From Meridianimaribacter flavus (GTDB lineage: Bacteria > Bacteroidota > Bacteroidia > Flavobacteriales > Flavobacteriaceae), in NCBI RefSeq assembly GCF_004366715.1, contig NZ_SOQZ01000003.1, positions 381,591-445,590 on the forward strand: 64,000 bases of DNA, read 5' to 3'. A program made the translations under genes and the position numbers. The notes beneath the pieces are model-generated. The model saw nothing but the letters and a program-made list of their open reading frames with translations. It made no database searches and was not told the origin of the DNA. Below, one piece after another: positions 54,216-63,192 of this stretch. The number at the start of each line of letters is the position of its first letter. Position 1 is the stretch's first letter.

Positions 54216-55060
54216 ATGAAAAACTATTACTACTCACTTTGGCAATTGCGTTTACATTTAGCGTGAATGCTCAAATTGAAACACCACAATCTAGTCCTGC
54301 TAGTAAGCTTGAACAAAGGGTTGGTTTAACTGATGTTACTCTAGAGTATTCTCGTCCAGGAGTAAAAGGAAGAGCTATTTTTGGAGATTTAGTACCTTAT
54401 GATAAACTTTGGAGAGCAGGAGCTAATAAAAATACAATGGTGACATTTAGTGATGATGTTACTATTGATGGACAAACACTTAAGGCTGGTTCTTATGCGA
54501 TTTTTGTTAAGCCTATGAAAGGTTCTTGGGAAGTATTTTTCTACACTGATACAAATAACTGGGGAAATCCTCAAAATTGGGATGATGCTAAAGTAGCAGC
54601 TAAAACTACTGTTAAAACTTACGAAGTACCATTTAATGTTGAAACGTATACAATTGATGTTAATCAAATATCAAATAGTGGTGCTGCATTAGAGTTTATT
54701 TGGGAAAAAACTTATGCTGCTGTACCGTTTACTGTACCAACAGATACAAAAGTAACCTCTTCTATTGACAGAGTAATGAATGGACCGAGTGCTAATGATT
54801 ATTATGCAGCTGCTGTTTATTATTTAGAAGAAGGTAAAGATATTAATAAAGCTAAAGAGTGGATAGACAAATCAATGTCTTTGACAGAAACTCCTAGATT
54901 TTGGCAATTAAGAAAAAAGTCGTTAATCTATGCTGCTGCAGGCGATAAAAAAGGGGCTATTGAAGCAGCAAAAAAATCTTTAGCTGCAGCCAAAGAAGCA
55001 GGAAATGATGATTATGTGAAAATGAATACAGATTCATTAAAAGAATGGGGAGCAATGTAA
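54216..55060 (+). CDS. DUF2911 protein with apparent N-terminal frameshift
   Basis: The body is a clean DUF2911 protein: EQRVGLTDVTLEYSRPGVKG, FGDLVPYDKLWRAGANKNT, GSWEVFFYTDTNNWGNP, then a TPR-like tail (NKAKEWIDKSMSLTETPRF). The natural start ATG at 54216 is followed by five A's. In that frame the product stops after 16 codons. With six A's it would read MKKLLLLTLAIAFTFSVNAQ, a perfect signal peptide joined to the body. The open frame itself begins only at a TTG (54239) inside this signal. One base is therefore missing from a homopolymer: a sequencing error or a real inactivating or phase-variable change. Confidence 0.85.
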
Positions 55061-55081
55061 TTGTAAACCAATAATAATACT

Positions 55082-55111
55082 AAAAAAGCGCAACAATTGT
55101 TGCGCTTTTTT
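55082..55111. terminator. Bidirectional terminator
   Basis: AAAAAAGCGCAACAA and its exact complement TTGTTGCGCTTTTTT form a 30-bp palindrome between the convergent DUF2911 and oxidoreductase genes. Confidence 0.9.
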
Positions 55112-56098
55112 TTATTCATAATGTAAACCTATTTTTTGTCTTACAGTATCTAACATTGTAATTAGAGTTTTACTAAATTCAAACGACATAACATCGCTTT
55201 CTGTTTTTCCATCTCTAAGTAATTGGTTAAAGTGTATGGTTTCAAAATTATAACCGTTGGTAGTATATCCAAAATCGAAATGTTCTTCTTTGCCTTCATT
55301 AGGAATTAAACTCACTGTCGAAGGCTCTTGAAAACGACTGTTTATTTTTACAATTCCGTTTTCGTAATAAAATATAGCTTCAGTAGGTGTTTTTTCTAAA
55401 AGTGTACTTTTTAAATGTGCTTTTACAGAATTGTTATAGTCAAAAGTTATTGTACAAGACGAATCTACACCATTTTCAAAAAAAGTAGCATTCGTTTCTA
55501 AGGTATTTGGTTGACCTAAAGTAGACAATGCTGCAAAAATAGGATAGATACCAATGTCTAAAAGACTTCCTCCTCCTAAAGACTTTTTAAACACACGAGA
55601 GTTCATGTCAACTGTTGGTTTAAAACCAAAATCAGCTTCTAATTTTGTGATGTTTCCAAAGGTTTTATTTTCAAGGTGTTGAAGAGCAAATTTATAATGT
55701 GGTAAAAAATACGTCCATAGGGCTTCCATGAGCAGTACATTGTTTTCTTTTGCTACTGTAATCATGTCTTCAACCTCATTTTTATCCATAGCAAAAGGCT
55801 TTTCGCATAACACCGCTTTTTTATTTTTTAGACATAATATGGCGTTTTCTTTATGGAGCGCATGAGGAGTAGCAATATAAACAGCGTCAATATTTGGGTC
55901 TTTAGCTAAATCTTCATAACTGTTGTACGCTTTTTCGGCATTATAAGTTTTAGCAAATTCGTTAGCTTTTTCTTGGCTTCGGGAAGCTACAGCATATAAT
56001 TGACAATTGTCAATTGTTAAAATATCTTGGGCAAATTTATTGGCTATTTTTCCAAGACCAATAATTCCCCAGCGTATGGTTTTAGTTTGTTGTGACAT
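55112..56098 (-). CDS. Gfo/Idh/MocA family oxidoreductase
   Basis: 328 residues. The N-terminal Rossmann fold has IRWGIIGLGKIANKFAQDI and AVASRSQEKANEFA. The family's catalytic AVLCEKPFAM is near residue 100. The C-terminal alpha/beta substrate domain contains GGGSLLDIGIYPIFAA. Such enzymes oxidise or reduce sugars and cyclitols with NAD(P). The gene overlaps the end of the sodium:solute symporter gene by 17 bp, so it is the last gene of that operon. Confidence 0.92.
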   Translation of the reverse strand: MSQQTKTIRWGIIGLGKIANKFAQDILTIDNCQLYAVASRSQEKANEFAKTYNAEKAYNSYEDLAKDPNIDAVYIATPHALHKENAILCLKNKKAVLCEKPFAMDKNEVEDMITVAKENNVLLMEALWTYFLPHYKFALQHLENKTFGNITKLEADFGFKPTVDMNSRVFKKSLGGGSLLDIGIYPIFAALSTLGQPNTLETNATFFENGVDSSCTITFDYNNSVKAHLKSTLLEKTPTEAIFYYENGIVKINSRFQEPSTVSLIPNEGKEEHFDFGYTTNGYNFETIHFNQLLRDGKTESDVMSFEFSKTLITMLDTVRQKIGLHYE

Positions 56099-57782
56099 GT
56101 GTTTTTTGATTCAATTGAATACCTAATGCTAATACAATAACAATAAGACAACCTACAAAATTTAACCATAAATACGGTAGATTGATAAGGCTAAAATGGT
56201 TTAAAAAAAACAGAGCAATAACAATAACTTGAGTTAATAATGCAGCAATAAAAACCGCGTTTCCTTTAACGTGTTTAAAGAAAAAAGCAAGTAAGAAAAT
56301 ACCAAGCACATTTCCGTAGAAAATAGAACCAATGATGTTTACCAACTGAATGAGATTTTCTGCAAGATTAGCAACACAAGCTACACCTATTGCCATTAAT
56401 CCCCAAGCTAGAGTAAACCATTTTGAGGCTTTTACCATTTCAGCTTCAGATTTTTCACTTACATTTCGTTTGTATAAATCTATAGTTGTTGTAGATGCTA
56501 ATGCGTTGAGCTCACTAGAAGTACTAGACATTGCAGCACTTAAAATTACAGCAAGCAACAACCCAATAAGACCACGAGGAAGGTTCTTCAAGATAAAAGA
56601 AATAAACATGTAGTCTTTATCATTACTTTCAATTTTTAGGTTTTTGGCTTCAGCAGCTTTGTCAATTAAAACTCTTGCTTCAGCTCTTAGTTTATCATTT
56701 TCAGTATTGAAGTTTGCAATTGTAGATTTTGAAATGGACTTTCCTGTAGTGTTAAACGAATTAATAGCTTCCTTTTTAACATGAAAAAGTTCTTGTTGCT
56801 GTGTTTGAAGTTGCTTGTAGTCTTCAGCGTATTCTGAATTTAAAACGGTTTCAGTTGCTAAAGGGTTAAAATTTAAAGGTGATTCATTAAACTGATAAAA
56901 CACAAACACCATAACGCCAACCAATAGAATAAAGAACTGCATAGGGACTTTTAACAAGCCGTTAAAAATGAGTCCTAATTGCATTTCTTTAACCGATTTT
57001 CCAGAAAGATAACGCTGTACTTGACTTTGATCGGTTCCAAAATAGGAGAGCATCAAAAACGTACCACCAATAATTCCACTCCAAAAGGTATAACGGTTAT
57101 TAAGATCGAATGAAAAATCTAAAACATCCATTTTGCCACTAGCTCCTGCAATTTCTATGGCATTGCTAAAGGTGATATCTTCTGGTAGCTTATTGATGAT
57201 TAAAATAAAAGCGACAATCATTCCTGAGAAAATAACCAGCATTTGGTGTTTTTGAGTTACGTTTACTGCTTTTGTACCGCCTGTAACTGTATAGATGATT
57301 ACCAATACACCAATAATAATGTTGAGTAAAAGCAGATTCCAACCTAATACAACTGATAAGATTATAGCAGGTGCAAAAATGGTTATTCCTGCAGCTAAAC
57401 CTCTTTGTATTAAAAAGAGTATTGCTGTTAGAGTTCTTGTTTTTAAATCAAATCTGTTTTCTAAAAACTCGTAAGCTGTATATACTTTAAGTCGATGGTA
57501 TAATGGAATAAACACCATGCATATAATAACCATAGCAATAGGAAGTCCAAAATAAAATTGAACAAAGCCCATGCCATCATTAAACGCTTGACCAGGAGTT
57601 GATAAAAACGTAATAGCACTCGCTTGTGTTGCCATTACTGAGAGTCCAATAGTCCACCAATGTGCAGTATTGCCACCTTTTATGTAATCTTCAACATTTT
57701 TACTACCACGAGTTTGCCAAGTACCATATAAAACAATAGTAAAAAGGGTTAATGAAAGTACAATCCAGTCTATTGTTTGCAT
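56082..57782 (-). CDS. Sodium:solute symporter (SSS family)
   Basis: 566 residues with about 13-14 membrane helices of the SSS/LeuT fold: IDWIVLSLTLFTIVLYG, then GGNTAHWWTIGLSVMATQAS (sodium-site helix), FLSTPGQAFNDG, TGGTKAVNVTQKHQM, GTDQSQVQRYLSGK and SAAMSSTSSELNALAS. A ~90-residue charged loop sits near 320-410. The substrate is unclear; the operon with a sugar-type oxidoreductase and a PIG-L deacetylase suggests a sugar, amino sugar or related solute. A 33-residue membrane peptide gene precedes it by 2 bp. Confidence 0.92.
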   Translation of the reverse strand: MQTIDWIVLSLTLFTIVLYGTWQTRGSKNVEDYIKGGNTAHWWTIGLSVMATQASAITFLSTPGQAFNDGMGFVQFYFGLPIAMVIICMVFIPLYHRLKVYTAYEFLENRFDLKTRTLTAILFLIQRGLAAGITIFAPAIILSVVLGWNLLLLNIIIGVLVIIYTVTGGTKAVNVTQKHQMLVIFSGMIVAFILIINKLPEDITFSNAIEIAGASGKMDVLDFSFDLNNRYTFWSGIIGGTFLMLSYFGTDQSQVQRYLSGKSVKEMQLGLIFNGLLKVPMQFFILLVGVMVFVFYQFNESPLNFNPLATETVLNSEYAEDYKQLQTQQQELFHVKKEAINSFNTTGKSISKSTIANFNTENDKLRAEARVLIDKAAEAKNLKIESNDKDYMFISFILKNLPRGLIGLLLAVILSAAMSSTSSELNALASTTTIDLYKRNVSEKSEAEMVKASKWFTLAWGLMAIGVACVANLAENLIQLVNIIGSIFYGNVLGIFLLAFFFKHVKGNAVFIAALLTQVIVIALFFLNHFSLINLPYLWLNFVGCLIVIVLALGIQLNQKTHVTTN

Positions 57783-57784
57783 AA

Positions 57785-57886
57785 TTAGTAAGCTTGTGTA
57801 ATTAAGTAGAAAAACAAAATGTACAAGGCATTAGCTACCAAAATTAAGGTGTACATTTTTTGCCATTTGTAGTTGTCTTGTTTCAT
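57785..57886 (-). CDS. 33-residue membrane peptide upstream of SSS transporter
   Basis: The ORF encodes MKQDNYKWQKMYTLILVANA followed by LYILFFYLITQAY. That is a short polar N-terminus and a single transmembrane helix. Its ATG overlaps the PIG-L stop by one base (TAATG) and its stop is 2 bp before the transporter ATG, so it fits tightly into the operon. I have an impression that similar tiny proteins precede SSS genes in other Flavobacteriia. An accessory or stabilising role is inference. Confidence 0.72.
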   Translation of the reverse strand: MKQDNYKWQKMYTLILVANALYILFFYLITQAY

Positions 57887-60423
57887 TAGTTTTTTAAACT
57901 TTCTTCGGTTGAAATATCTTCTTTCCCAATAGAAAGCATATTGGCAAATAAACGGTAAGCACCAGAAACTCCAGCAGGAAACTCTCTAAAAAAGCTTAAT
58001 CCTGTATAAATGTAATACCCTTTACCATGCTTTGCTACGAGTAAGCTACCTTCTTTAGCAGTTTCTCCTTTGTCGTGCATTGAAAGCAAAGGCGTAAACT
58101 CATTAGCCCATTCATTAGGAAAATAAAGCCCACGCTCTTGAGTCCAACCTTCAAAATCTTTTGTAGTGATTTTATTAGGGTAATTAAGAAGTGGATGTTC
58201 AGGGCTTAAGAACGTAACTTCAGCAAACTCATCAGTAACACGATCTCTAAACAATTGTAATTTGTAAGGTGCTAAGTTATTGGTTTTTAATCCTCTGCTG
58301 GTATTGTATTGTACAATCATGTTGCCACCATTAGCCACATAATCAAACAGTTCTTGTTGTTTATATTTTAAGTTTTCAACTGTGTTGTAAGCTCTAATAC
58401 CAACTACAACAGCATCAAACCTGCTTAAGGTTTCTGTGTTAATGTCTTCAGGTTTTAGTATCACTACATTATAACCTATTTGTTGTAAACTTTCAGGAAC
58501 TACATCACCTGCACCTTCAATGTAAGCGATGTTTTCACCTCTCTTTTTAATGTCTAATCTTACAATTTTACTTTCACTAGGAAGTAATACAGTTTGAAAC
58601 GGAATATGGTCGTAATCGATCTCAATAAGCTCTCTCGTAAACACTTGGTCACCAACATGAACCATTGGCGTAATTAGTCCTTCGCTTTGGTTTTTAGGAG
58701 GTACAACAGTAAATACTAATGTTTGCTCCTGACCACTATTTGCAATTGATACTTTTTGTTTTTCAGGATAAATGTTCCAATCTTGTGGATGCGCAATTTG
58801 CACATAACCTTCAAGATTATCTTTTCCTGATTTTACCACAACCTCAATGTCTTTTTGCTGATCGTTTTCAAAAATGATAACCTTTTCAGATACTTTAGCA
58901 GAGGCTTCAGGAATAACTTCAAAAGGTTTATAAACTTCACCTTTTACAGGGTCGTTGGTTTTGTAAACTATAGGTCTTGTAAATTCTATAGGTATTTGGT
59001 TGATTTCTAATTTAAAAGTTACTGTATATTCTCTAGGTGTTTCAGGATGCCCAATTAACGCTTTGTCTTCAACTTTGTACATGCCCAAAGTACCTTTTTT
59101 TGTTAGCCAATATGGTGTAGTTGGTAGTTGACGCGAAGAAATGAGAATAGTATCTTTAAGGTTTTCTTCAATATTATCTTTTAAAGGAAAGCGTTTATAA
59201 AGGCGTTTTTTTCTTCCGCTATCTTTTAGTTGTAAGCCAGTAAACATAATGTTTGCGTCACTTCTGTTGATCATTTCAATAGAAAGTGGCACTTTAGAAT
59301 TTGCTGTTGCGTGGTTAGAATTAGCAACAACTTCAAGAAACAAACCAGCGCAATTAGCGATAATATTTTTGATTTCTTCAGATTTTATAGTTTTCCAATG
59401 CTCATTTTCTAAATCCTGAATTAAGGTATAGGCTTCAACAAGCTTTGGAATGGATGACGAAGGATTTGAAAAATCGTAGTCTTTTTCAACTTGATAAAGA
59501 ATGTCTCCAATGGCTTTTCCGCCTTTAATACGATTCCATGAAGTGTCAATACCATCAAAAATATTGGTTTTGTCAGTTGGTAACGAACCATTGATTAGTT
59601 CGATATATTCCATTTGTTCGCCTCTACTACCAGAACTTCCAAAACCTTGTGATTTGTGCTGACTTCTACTAAGCGCTGCAATCTCAGGATTACTCAATCC
59701 GTTTAACGGAAAATACACTCCAGTATCAATGGATAATAAATTGGTTTTATCGGCTTTTTCAAAAGCGTCTTGACTACCATAAAACCACCAACTAGTATTA
59801 AAAAATTGACGTTTTGGTTGCCATGGACTAACTGTTTTTAATTGCTCAGGATAAACTGAAGCGTTGTTTGCTAAATCAAAGGCTTCAACACTAAGCATTG
59901 CAGAACTAGTGTGGTGACCATGTGTGCTACCAGGACTTCTATGGTCAAAACGGTTAATGATAACGTCTGGTTGAAATTGGCGTATAGCAAGTACAACATC
60001 GCTCAACACTTCGTCTTTGTTCCAAATTTCAAGAGTTTCATCAGGATGTTTTGAGTAACCAAAATCGTTAGCTCTGGTGAAACGTTGTTCGCCACCATCA
60101 ATGCGACGAGCAGTTAAAAGTTCTTGTGTTCTAATAACTCCAAGAAGTTCGCGTATTTCGGGTCCAATTAAGTTTTGACCACCATCGCCACGTGTTAAAG
60201 ATAGATAAGCAGTACGTGCTTTTAAGTGGTTGGACATATAAGAAATTAAACGTGTGTTTTCATCGTCAGGATGCGCAGCAACGTAGAGTACCGAACCTAA
60301 AAAATTAAGTTTTTGTATGGATTCGTATATTTCTGAACTATTAGGTTTTTTAGGTTGTTGAGCAAACGTTGAGTAAGAAGAAATTGCAATTGCTAAAAAA
60401 GAGAACAGTAGTTTTTTATGCAT
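57886..60423 (-). CDS. PIG-L family deacetylase, exported, multidomain
   Basis: 845 residues from ATG 60423, which opens a signal peptide (MHKKLLFSFLAIAISSYSTFAQ). An in-frame TTG seven codons upstream is disfavoured. The LmbE/PIG-L zinc deacetylase domain (~35-290) has YVAAHPDDENTRL and GSTHGHHTSS. Middle Ig-like/NEW3-type domains (~390-640) follow, and a C-terminal ~200-residue ThuA/GATase-like fold (DAVVVGIRAYNTVENL, GGNMIVQYNTSRG). The family removes N-acetyl groups from sugars or related conjugates. It heads the operon with the small peptide, transporter and oxidoreductase. Confidence 0.91.
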   Translation of the reverse strand: MHKKLLFSFLAIAISSYSTFAQQPKKPNSSEIYESIQKLNFLGSVLYVAAHPDDENTRLISYMSNHLKARTAYLSLTRGDGGQNLIGPEIRELLGVIRTQELLTARRIDGGEQRFTRANDFGYSKHPDETLEIWNKDEVLSDVVLAIRQFQPDVIINRFDHRSPGSTHGHHTSSAMLSVEAFDLANNASVYPEQLKTVSPWQPKRQFFNTSWWFYGSQDAFEKADKTNLLSIDTGVYFPLNGLSNPEIAALSRSQHKSQGFGSSGSRGEQMEYIELINGSLPTDKTNIFDGIDTSWNRIKGGKAIGDILYQVEKDYDFSNPSSSIPKLVEAYTLIQDLENEHWKTIKSEEIKNIIANCAGLFLEVVANSNHATANSKVPLSIEMINRSDANIMFTGLQLKDSGRKKRLYKRFPLKDNIEENLKDTILISSRQLPTTPYWLTKKGTLGMYKVEDKALIGHPETPREYTVTFKLEINQIPIEFTRPIVYKTNDPVKGEVYKPFEVIPEASAKVSEKVIIFENDQQKDIEVVVKSGKDNLEGYVQIAHPQDWNIYPEKQKVSIANSGQEQTLVFTVVPPKNQSEGLITPMVHVGDQVFTRELIEIDYDHIPFQTVLLPSESKIVRLDIKKRGENIAYIEGAGDVVPESLQQIGYNVVILKPEDINTETLSRFDAVVVGIRAYNTVENLKYKQQELFDYVANGGNMIVQYNTSRGLKTNNLAPYKLQLFRDRVTDEFAEVTFLSPEHPLLNYPNKITTKDFEGWTQERGLYFPNEWANEFTPLLSMHDKGETAKEGSLLVAKHGKGYYIYTGLSFFREFPAGVSGAYRLFANMLSIGKEDISTEESLKN

Positions 60424-60457
60424 GGTTTTTTGGTTTGTGGGCAATAAATATAAAAAG

Positions 60458-60481
60458 AAAACCAGCGCATCTGCTGGTTTT
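60458..60481 (-). terminator. Terminator between 60521 gene and PIG-L gene
   Basis: AAAACCAGC (60458-60466) pairs with GCTGGTTTT (60473-60481) and on the minus strand is followed by CTTTTT. It separates the upstream gene cluster from the PIG-L operon. Confidence 0.78.
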
Positions 60482-60520
60482 AATGTTTCTTTAACGTGTG
60501 GTTTGGGTGATTTTGAAGTA

Positions 60521-61033
60521 TTATTTGTTCTGTTTGAAATTTTGTCCAGTCTTAAATCCGCAATAACCTATAAAACTTAATAATAGTATTTGGAAGCCAA
60601 AAAGTATGTTTGAAATTAAGAGTAAACCATTTTCTTTAGGTTTTACTTCTGGTTCAATTTCTTGGTCGCTTAAAGGAGGGTACACTGTCCAACTTGATGA
60701 TTGTTGGTTTAATAGCTCTAGTATAGAAATTAGTTCCATTAGAATTAAAACTAAAAGTATAGTAGAGATTATCAAGATTAGATTTGCAACTAAATTATTG
60801 AATTTCCTACGTAGTACTCTTGCTAAATATACTCCAAAGAATATTATGGAGCTGCAAAACAAAATGAATTGAGTGTTTTCAATTACTAAGTAAGTATCGT
60901 GAAAGTTTAAATTTAGAGTAGAATTATTTGTCAACCCTTCAAACCCAAAAATGAGTAGGTTTATAATAAGGGCAAATAGTATTGTTCCTATCAACCAAAA
61001 AACCTCTTTTTTATTTAGTTTGAACTGTTTCAA
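60521..61033 (-). CDS. Four-helix membrane protein with COX1-like motifs
   Basis: 170 residues with four predicted membrane helices (VFWLIGTILFALIINLLIFG, FILFCSSIIFFGVYLA, LVANLILIISTILLVLILM, LLLISNILFGFQILLLSFIG). Between helices are NFHDTYLVIENTQFIL and SSSWTVYPPLSDQE, which look like the DTYYVVAHFHYVL and W-T-V-Y-P-P-L-S motifs of cytochrome oxidase subunit I but in reversed order. The heme and copper histidines are absent. The start is a TTG 2 bp after the mscS-like stop; no in-frame ATG exists near the N-terminus. Function unknown. Confidence 0.7.
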   Translation of the reverse strand: MKQFKLNKKEVFWLIGTILFALIINLLIFGFEGLTNNSTLNLNFHDTYLVIENTQFILFCSSIIFFGVYLARVLRRKFNNLVANLILIISTILLVLILMELISILELLNQQSSSWTVYPPLSDQEIEPEVKPKENGLLLISNILFGFQILLLSFIGYCGFKTGQNFKQNK

Positions 61034-61035
61034 GT

Positions 61036-61578
61036 TTATAACGCATCTGATCCATCATCAAGAAAATCGTCAATGGCATCTTTTTTAACCAGTGTTACAG
61101 GTTTTTGCAAGATAAGGTTGTTTGGGTAAGTCACTAAATCGCCATTATCTAACCTTAAATGTAACTGAAACGCAGCAATGTCTTCAATAATCGCTTCCAG
61201 AGGAAAATCTTTATCATGGATTTGTATTTTATCACCAACCTTATAAGGGAAGTTAAAAAACATAATAATACCTGAAGTAATATTGCTTAAAATAGACCAT
61301 ATTGCAAATAAACCAATACCAATTACAGCAAACACCGAAGAAAATACTAAAGCCATATCTTTAAACTCTGCACCAAAAATAAAGGCCTCAATAAGTACTG
61401 CAATCATCAATAAAGTTGCAGTTACGTAACGGTTAATGAGATGAATTCGAGCATCGTTAATACCACTTTTCTTTCCTATTTTTCGTACTGCTACTGCAGA
61501 AATAAATCGTATAAATAATAGTATAGCGATTAAAATAGCAGATTGAATTAATTCGTTTTTATAAGTTTCTAAAAGCAT
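61036..61578 (-). CDS. Short MscS-like mechanosensitive channel protein
   Basis: 180 residues: two or three N-terminal membrane helices, the glycine/alanine-rich pore helix AVIGIGLFAIWSILSNITSG, and the start of the MscS beta domain (MFFNFPYKVGDKIQI, TYPNNLILQKPV). It lacks the large C-terminal alpha/beta vestibule domain, as in other short flavobacterial members. It probably responds to membrane tension or acts in osmotic balance. Confidence 0.88.
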   Translation of the reverse strand: MLLETYKNELIQSAILIAILLFIRFISAVAVRKIGKKSGINDARIHLINRYVTATLLMIAVLIEAFIFGAEFKDMALVFSSVFAVIGIGLFAIWSILSNITSGIIMFFNFPYKVGDKIQIHDKDFPLEAIIEDIAAFQLHLRLDNGDLVTYPNNLILQKPVTLVKKDAIDDFLDDGSDAL

Positions 61579-61628
61579 TGGAATAGGGTTTCTTTAAACA
61601 AAGATAAAATAGAAAACTAATAAGACCA

Positions 61629-62219
61629 TTAGTTTTCAACTAAACTATTTAGTGTTTTATAAAGTAGGTGAGTAGGTAACCCAACCACATTAAAATAAGA
61701 GCCTTCTATTTTAGTAATACCAACTTGTCCTATCCATTCCTGTATGCCATAAGCTCCAGCTTTGTCAAAGGGTTTGCAAGTATTAATATAGTAGTTAATT
61801 TCGTCGTTGGTTAAACTTTTAAAAGTCACTTTGGTAATTGCATTTACCGTTTTTTGAAGTGTAGGAGTCGTAAAGCAGATAGAAGTGATGACTTCGTGTG
61901 TTGCATTGCTCATAGATTGAATCATATTAAACGCTTCAGCTTCACTATTAGGTTTTCCTAAAGCTGTGTTGTTATGCCAAACTATGGTGTCGCTGGTTAT
62001 TAAAATGTCGTTATCCTTAAGTTCTTCTTTAAAAGGTAAAGCCTTAAGTTGTGATAGGTAATCACTGATTTCAAAATGCTGTAAACGCTTTGGATATTCT
62101 TCTTTAACAGGTTTTAAACGTACTTCAAAATCCAAACCCAATTCTTTGAAAAATTGTTGTCTTCTAGGTGAGCCAGAAGCTAAAATGATGTTATGGTTTT
62201 TGAGTAAGTCGTTAAGCAT
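61629..62219 (-). CDS. maf: Maf-family nucleotide pyrophosphatase
   Basis: 196 residues with ILASGSPRRQQFFKELGLDF (phosphate-binding SxSPRR), ITSDTIVWHN (metal/catalytic Asp), LGKPNSEAEAFNMIQSMSN and FDKAGAYGIQEW. Maf proteins hydrolyse dTTP, UTP or modified NTPs. The start overlaps the stop of the prenyltransferase gene by one base (TAATG). Confidence 0.94.
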   Translation of the reverse strand: MLNDLLKNHNIILASGSPRRQQFFKELGLDFEVRLKPVKEEYPKRLQHFEISDYLSQLKALPFKEELKDNDILITSDTIVWHNNTALGKPNSEAEAFNMIQSMSNATHEVITSICFTTPTLQKTVNAITKVTFKSLTNDEINYYINTCKPFDKAGAYGIQEWIGQVGITKIEGSYFNVVGLPTHLLYKTLNSLVEN

Positions 62220-63133
62220 TAATTTATTAAAATGAATTTATATAGTAATAATGATAGCATACCGAAAAGCATTACTAATTTAAGAACATTACTAATAGCG
62301 TGATAGTCTTTTTTTGTTTCTGCAGTAAATATTTTTATGCTCACATAAATTAGTGGAGCAATTATGAACAGTAAAAAGTAACCAACCACAAGTTGTTGCT
62401 TAAATAAGTAAGTGACTACATAATATACTGTTGTAGCAATAGGAACAAAGGATAAAGCAAACACAATTTTTTTGGCACGTTCACGACCAAGTGCTATTGG
62501 TAATGTGTTCATTCCTGCTTTATGGTCGCCATCAATATCTTCGATGTCTTTAACCATTTCACGAAGTAGGTTTATAATAAATGCAAACAATGCATAATCC
62601 CAAAGGATTTTAAAAAATGTGACTTGAGTTGCTTGATTTTCTGGAGTAATAGCAGGCAAAAGCTCAAAAAGACCAACAATAATAATACTTAAAGCAACCA
62701 ATATAGAAACCAATAGGTTGCCAACTAAAATAAGTTGTTTAAAATAACTAGCATAAAGGTATAGTAGTCCTGAAATACCAACAAAAAGTACAAAAAATCC
62801 GCTTCTTCCTACTAAATGAGATAAATAAAACCCAACACCTACACCAATAACGTTAAATGCGATAAAGAGGTTGTAGGCTGTTTTTTCAGATACTGTTTTA
62901 CCAACAATTACCTTATCTGGTTTGTTGATTGCGTCAGTTTCTTTATCGTAAATATCGTTGATGATATTTCCACCAGCAGCTAAACAAAGCGTTGCAATAA
63001 CTAATAAAGAAAACCCAAATCCATTAAGAGTTATCGCTACTCCAAAAGGCTCAAAAAGTGCATATTTTATTAAAAGCTGCACAATGGCAATCATTAAAAG
63101 GTTTTTATAGCGGATGAGGTTGAGTATATTCAA
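62219..63133 (-). CDS. UbiA-family prenyltransferase
   Basis: 304 residues with about nine membrane helices and both Asp-rich motifs: NIINDIYDKETDAINKPDK and KDIEDIDGDHKAGMNTLPIA. These bind the prenyl-diphosphate through magnesium. The acceptor is unknown; relatives in this phylum are named geranylgeranylglycerol-phosphate transferases by similarity only. The start is a TTG at 63133 (an in-frame stop lies 15 bp upstream); the next candidate is the ATG at residue 14, and family N-termini favour the TTG. Confidence 0.88.
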   Translation of the reverse strand: MNILNLIRYKNLLMIAIVQLLIKYALFEPFGVAITLNGFGFSLLVIATLCLAAGGNIINDIYDKETDAINKPDKVIVGKTVSEKTAYNLFIAFNVIGVGVGFYLSHLVGRSGFFVLFVGISGLLYLYASYFKQLILVGNLLVSILVALSIIIVGLFELLPAITPENQATQVTFFKILWDYALFAFIINLLREMVKDIEDIDGDHKAGMNTLPIALGRERAKKIVFALSFVPIATTVYYVVTYLFKQQLVVGYFLLFIIAPLIYVSIKIFTAETKKDYHAISNVLKLVMLFGMLSLLLYKFILIN

Positions 63134-63192
63134 TGTATGTTTTTGTTAGTTGTTAGATTTTTTATTGATGCTGCATACTGCCAACTGAAAAA

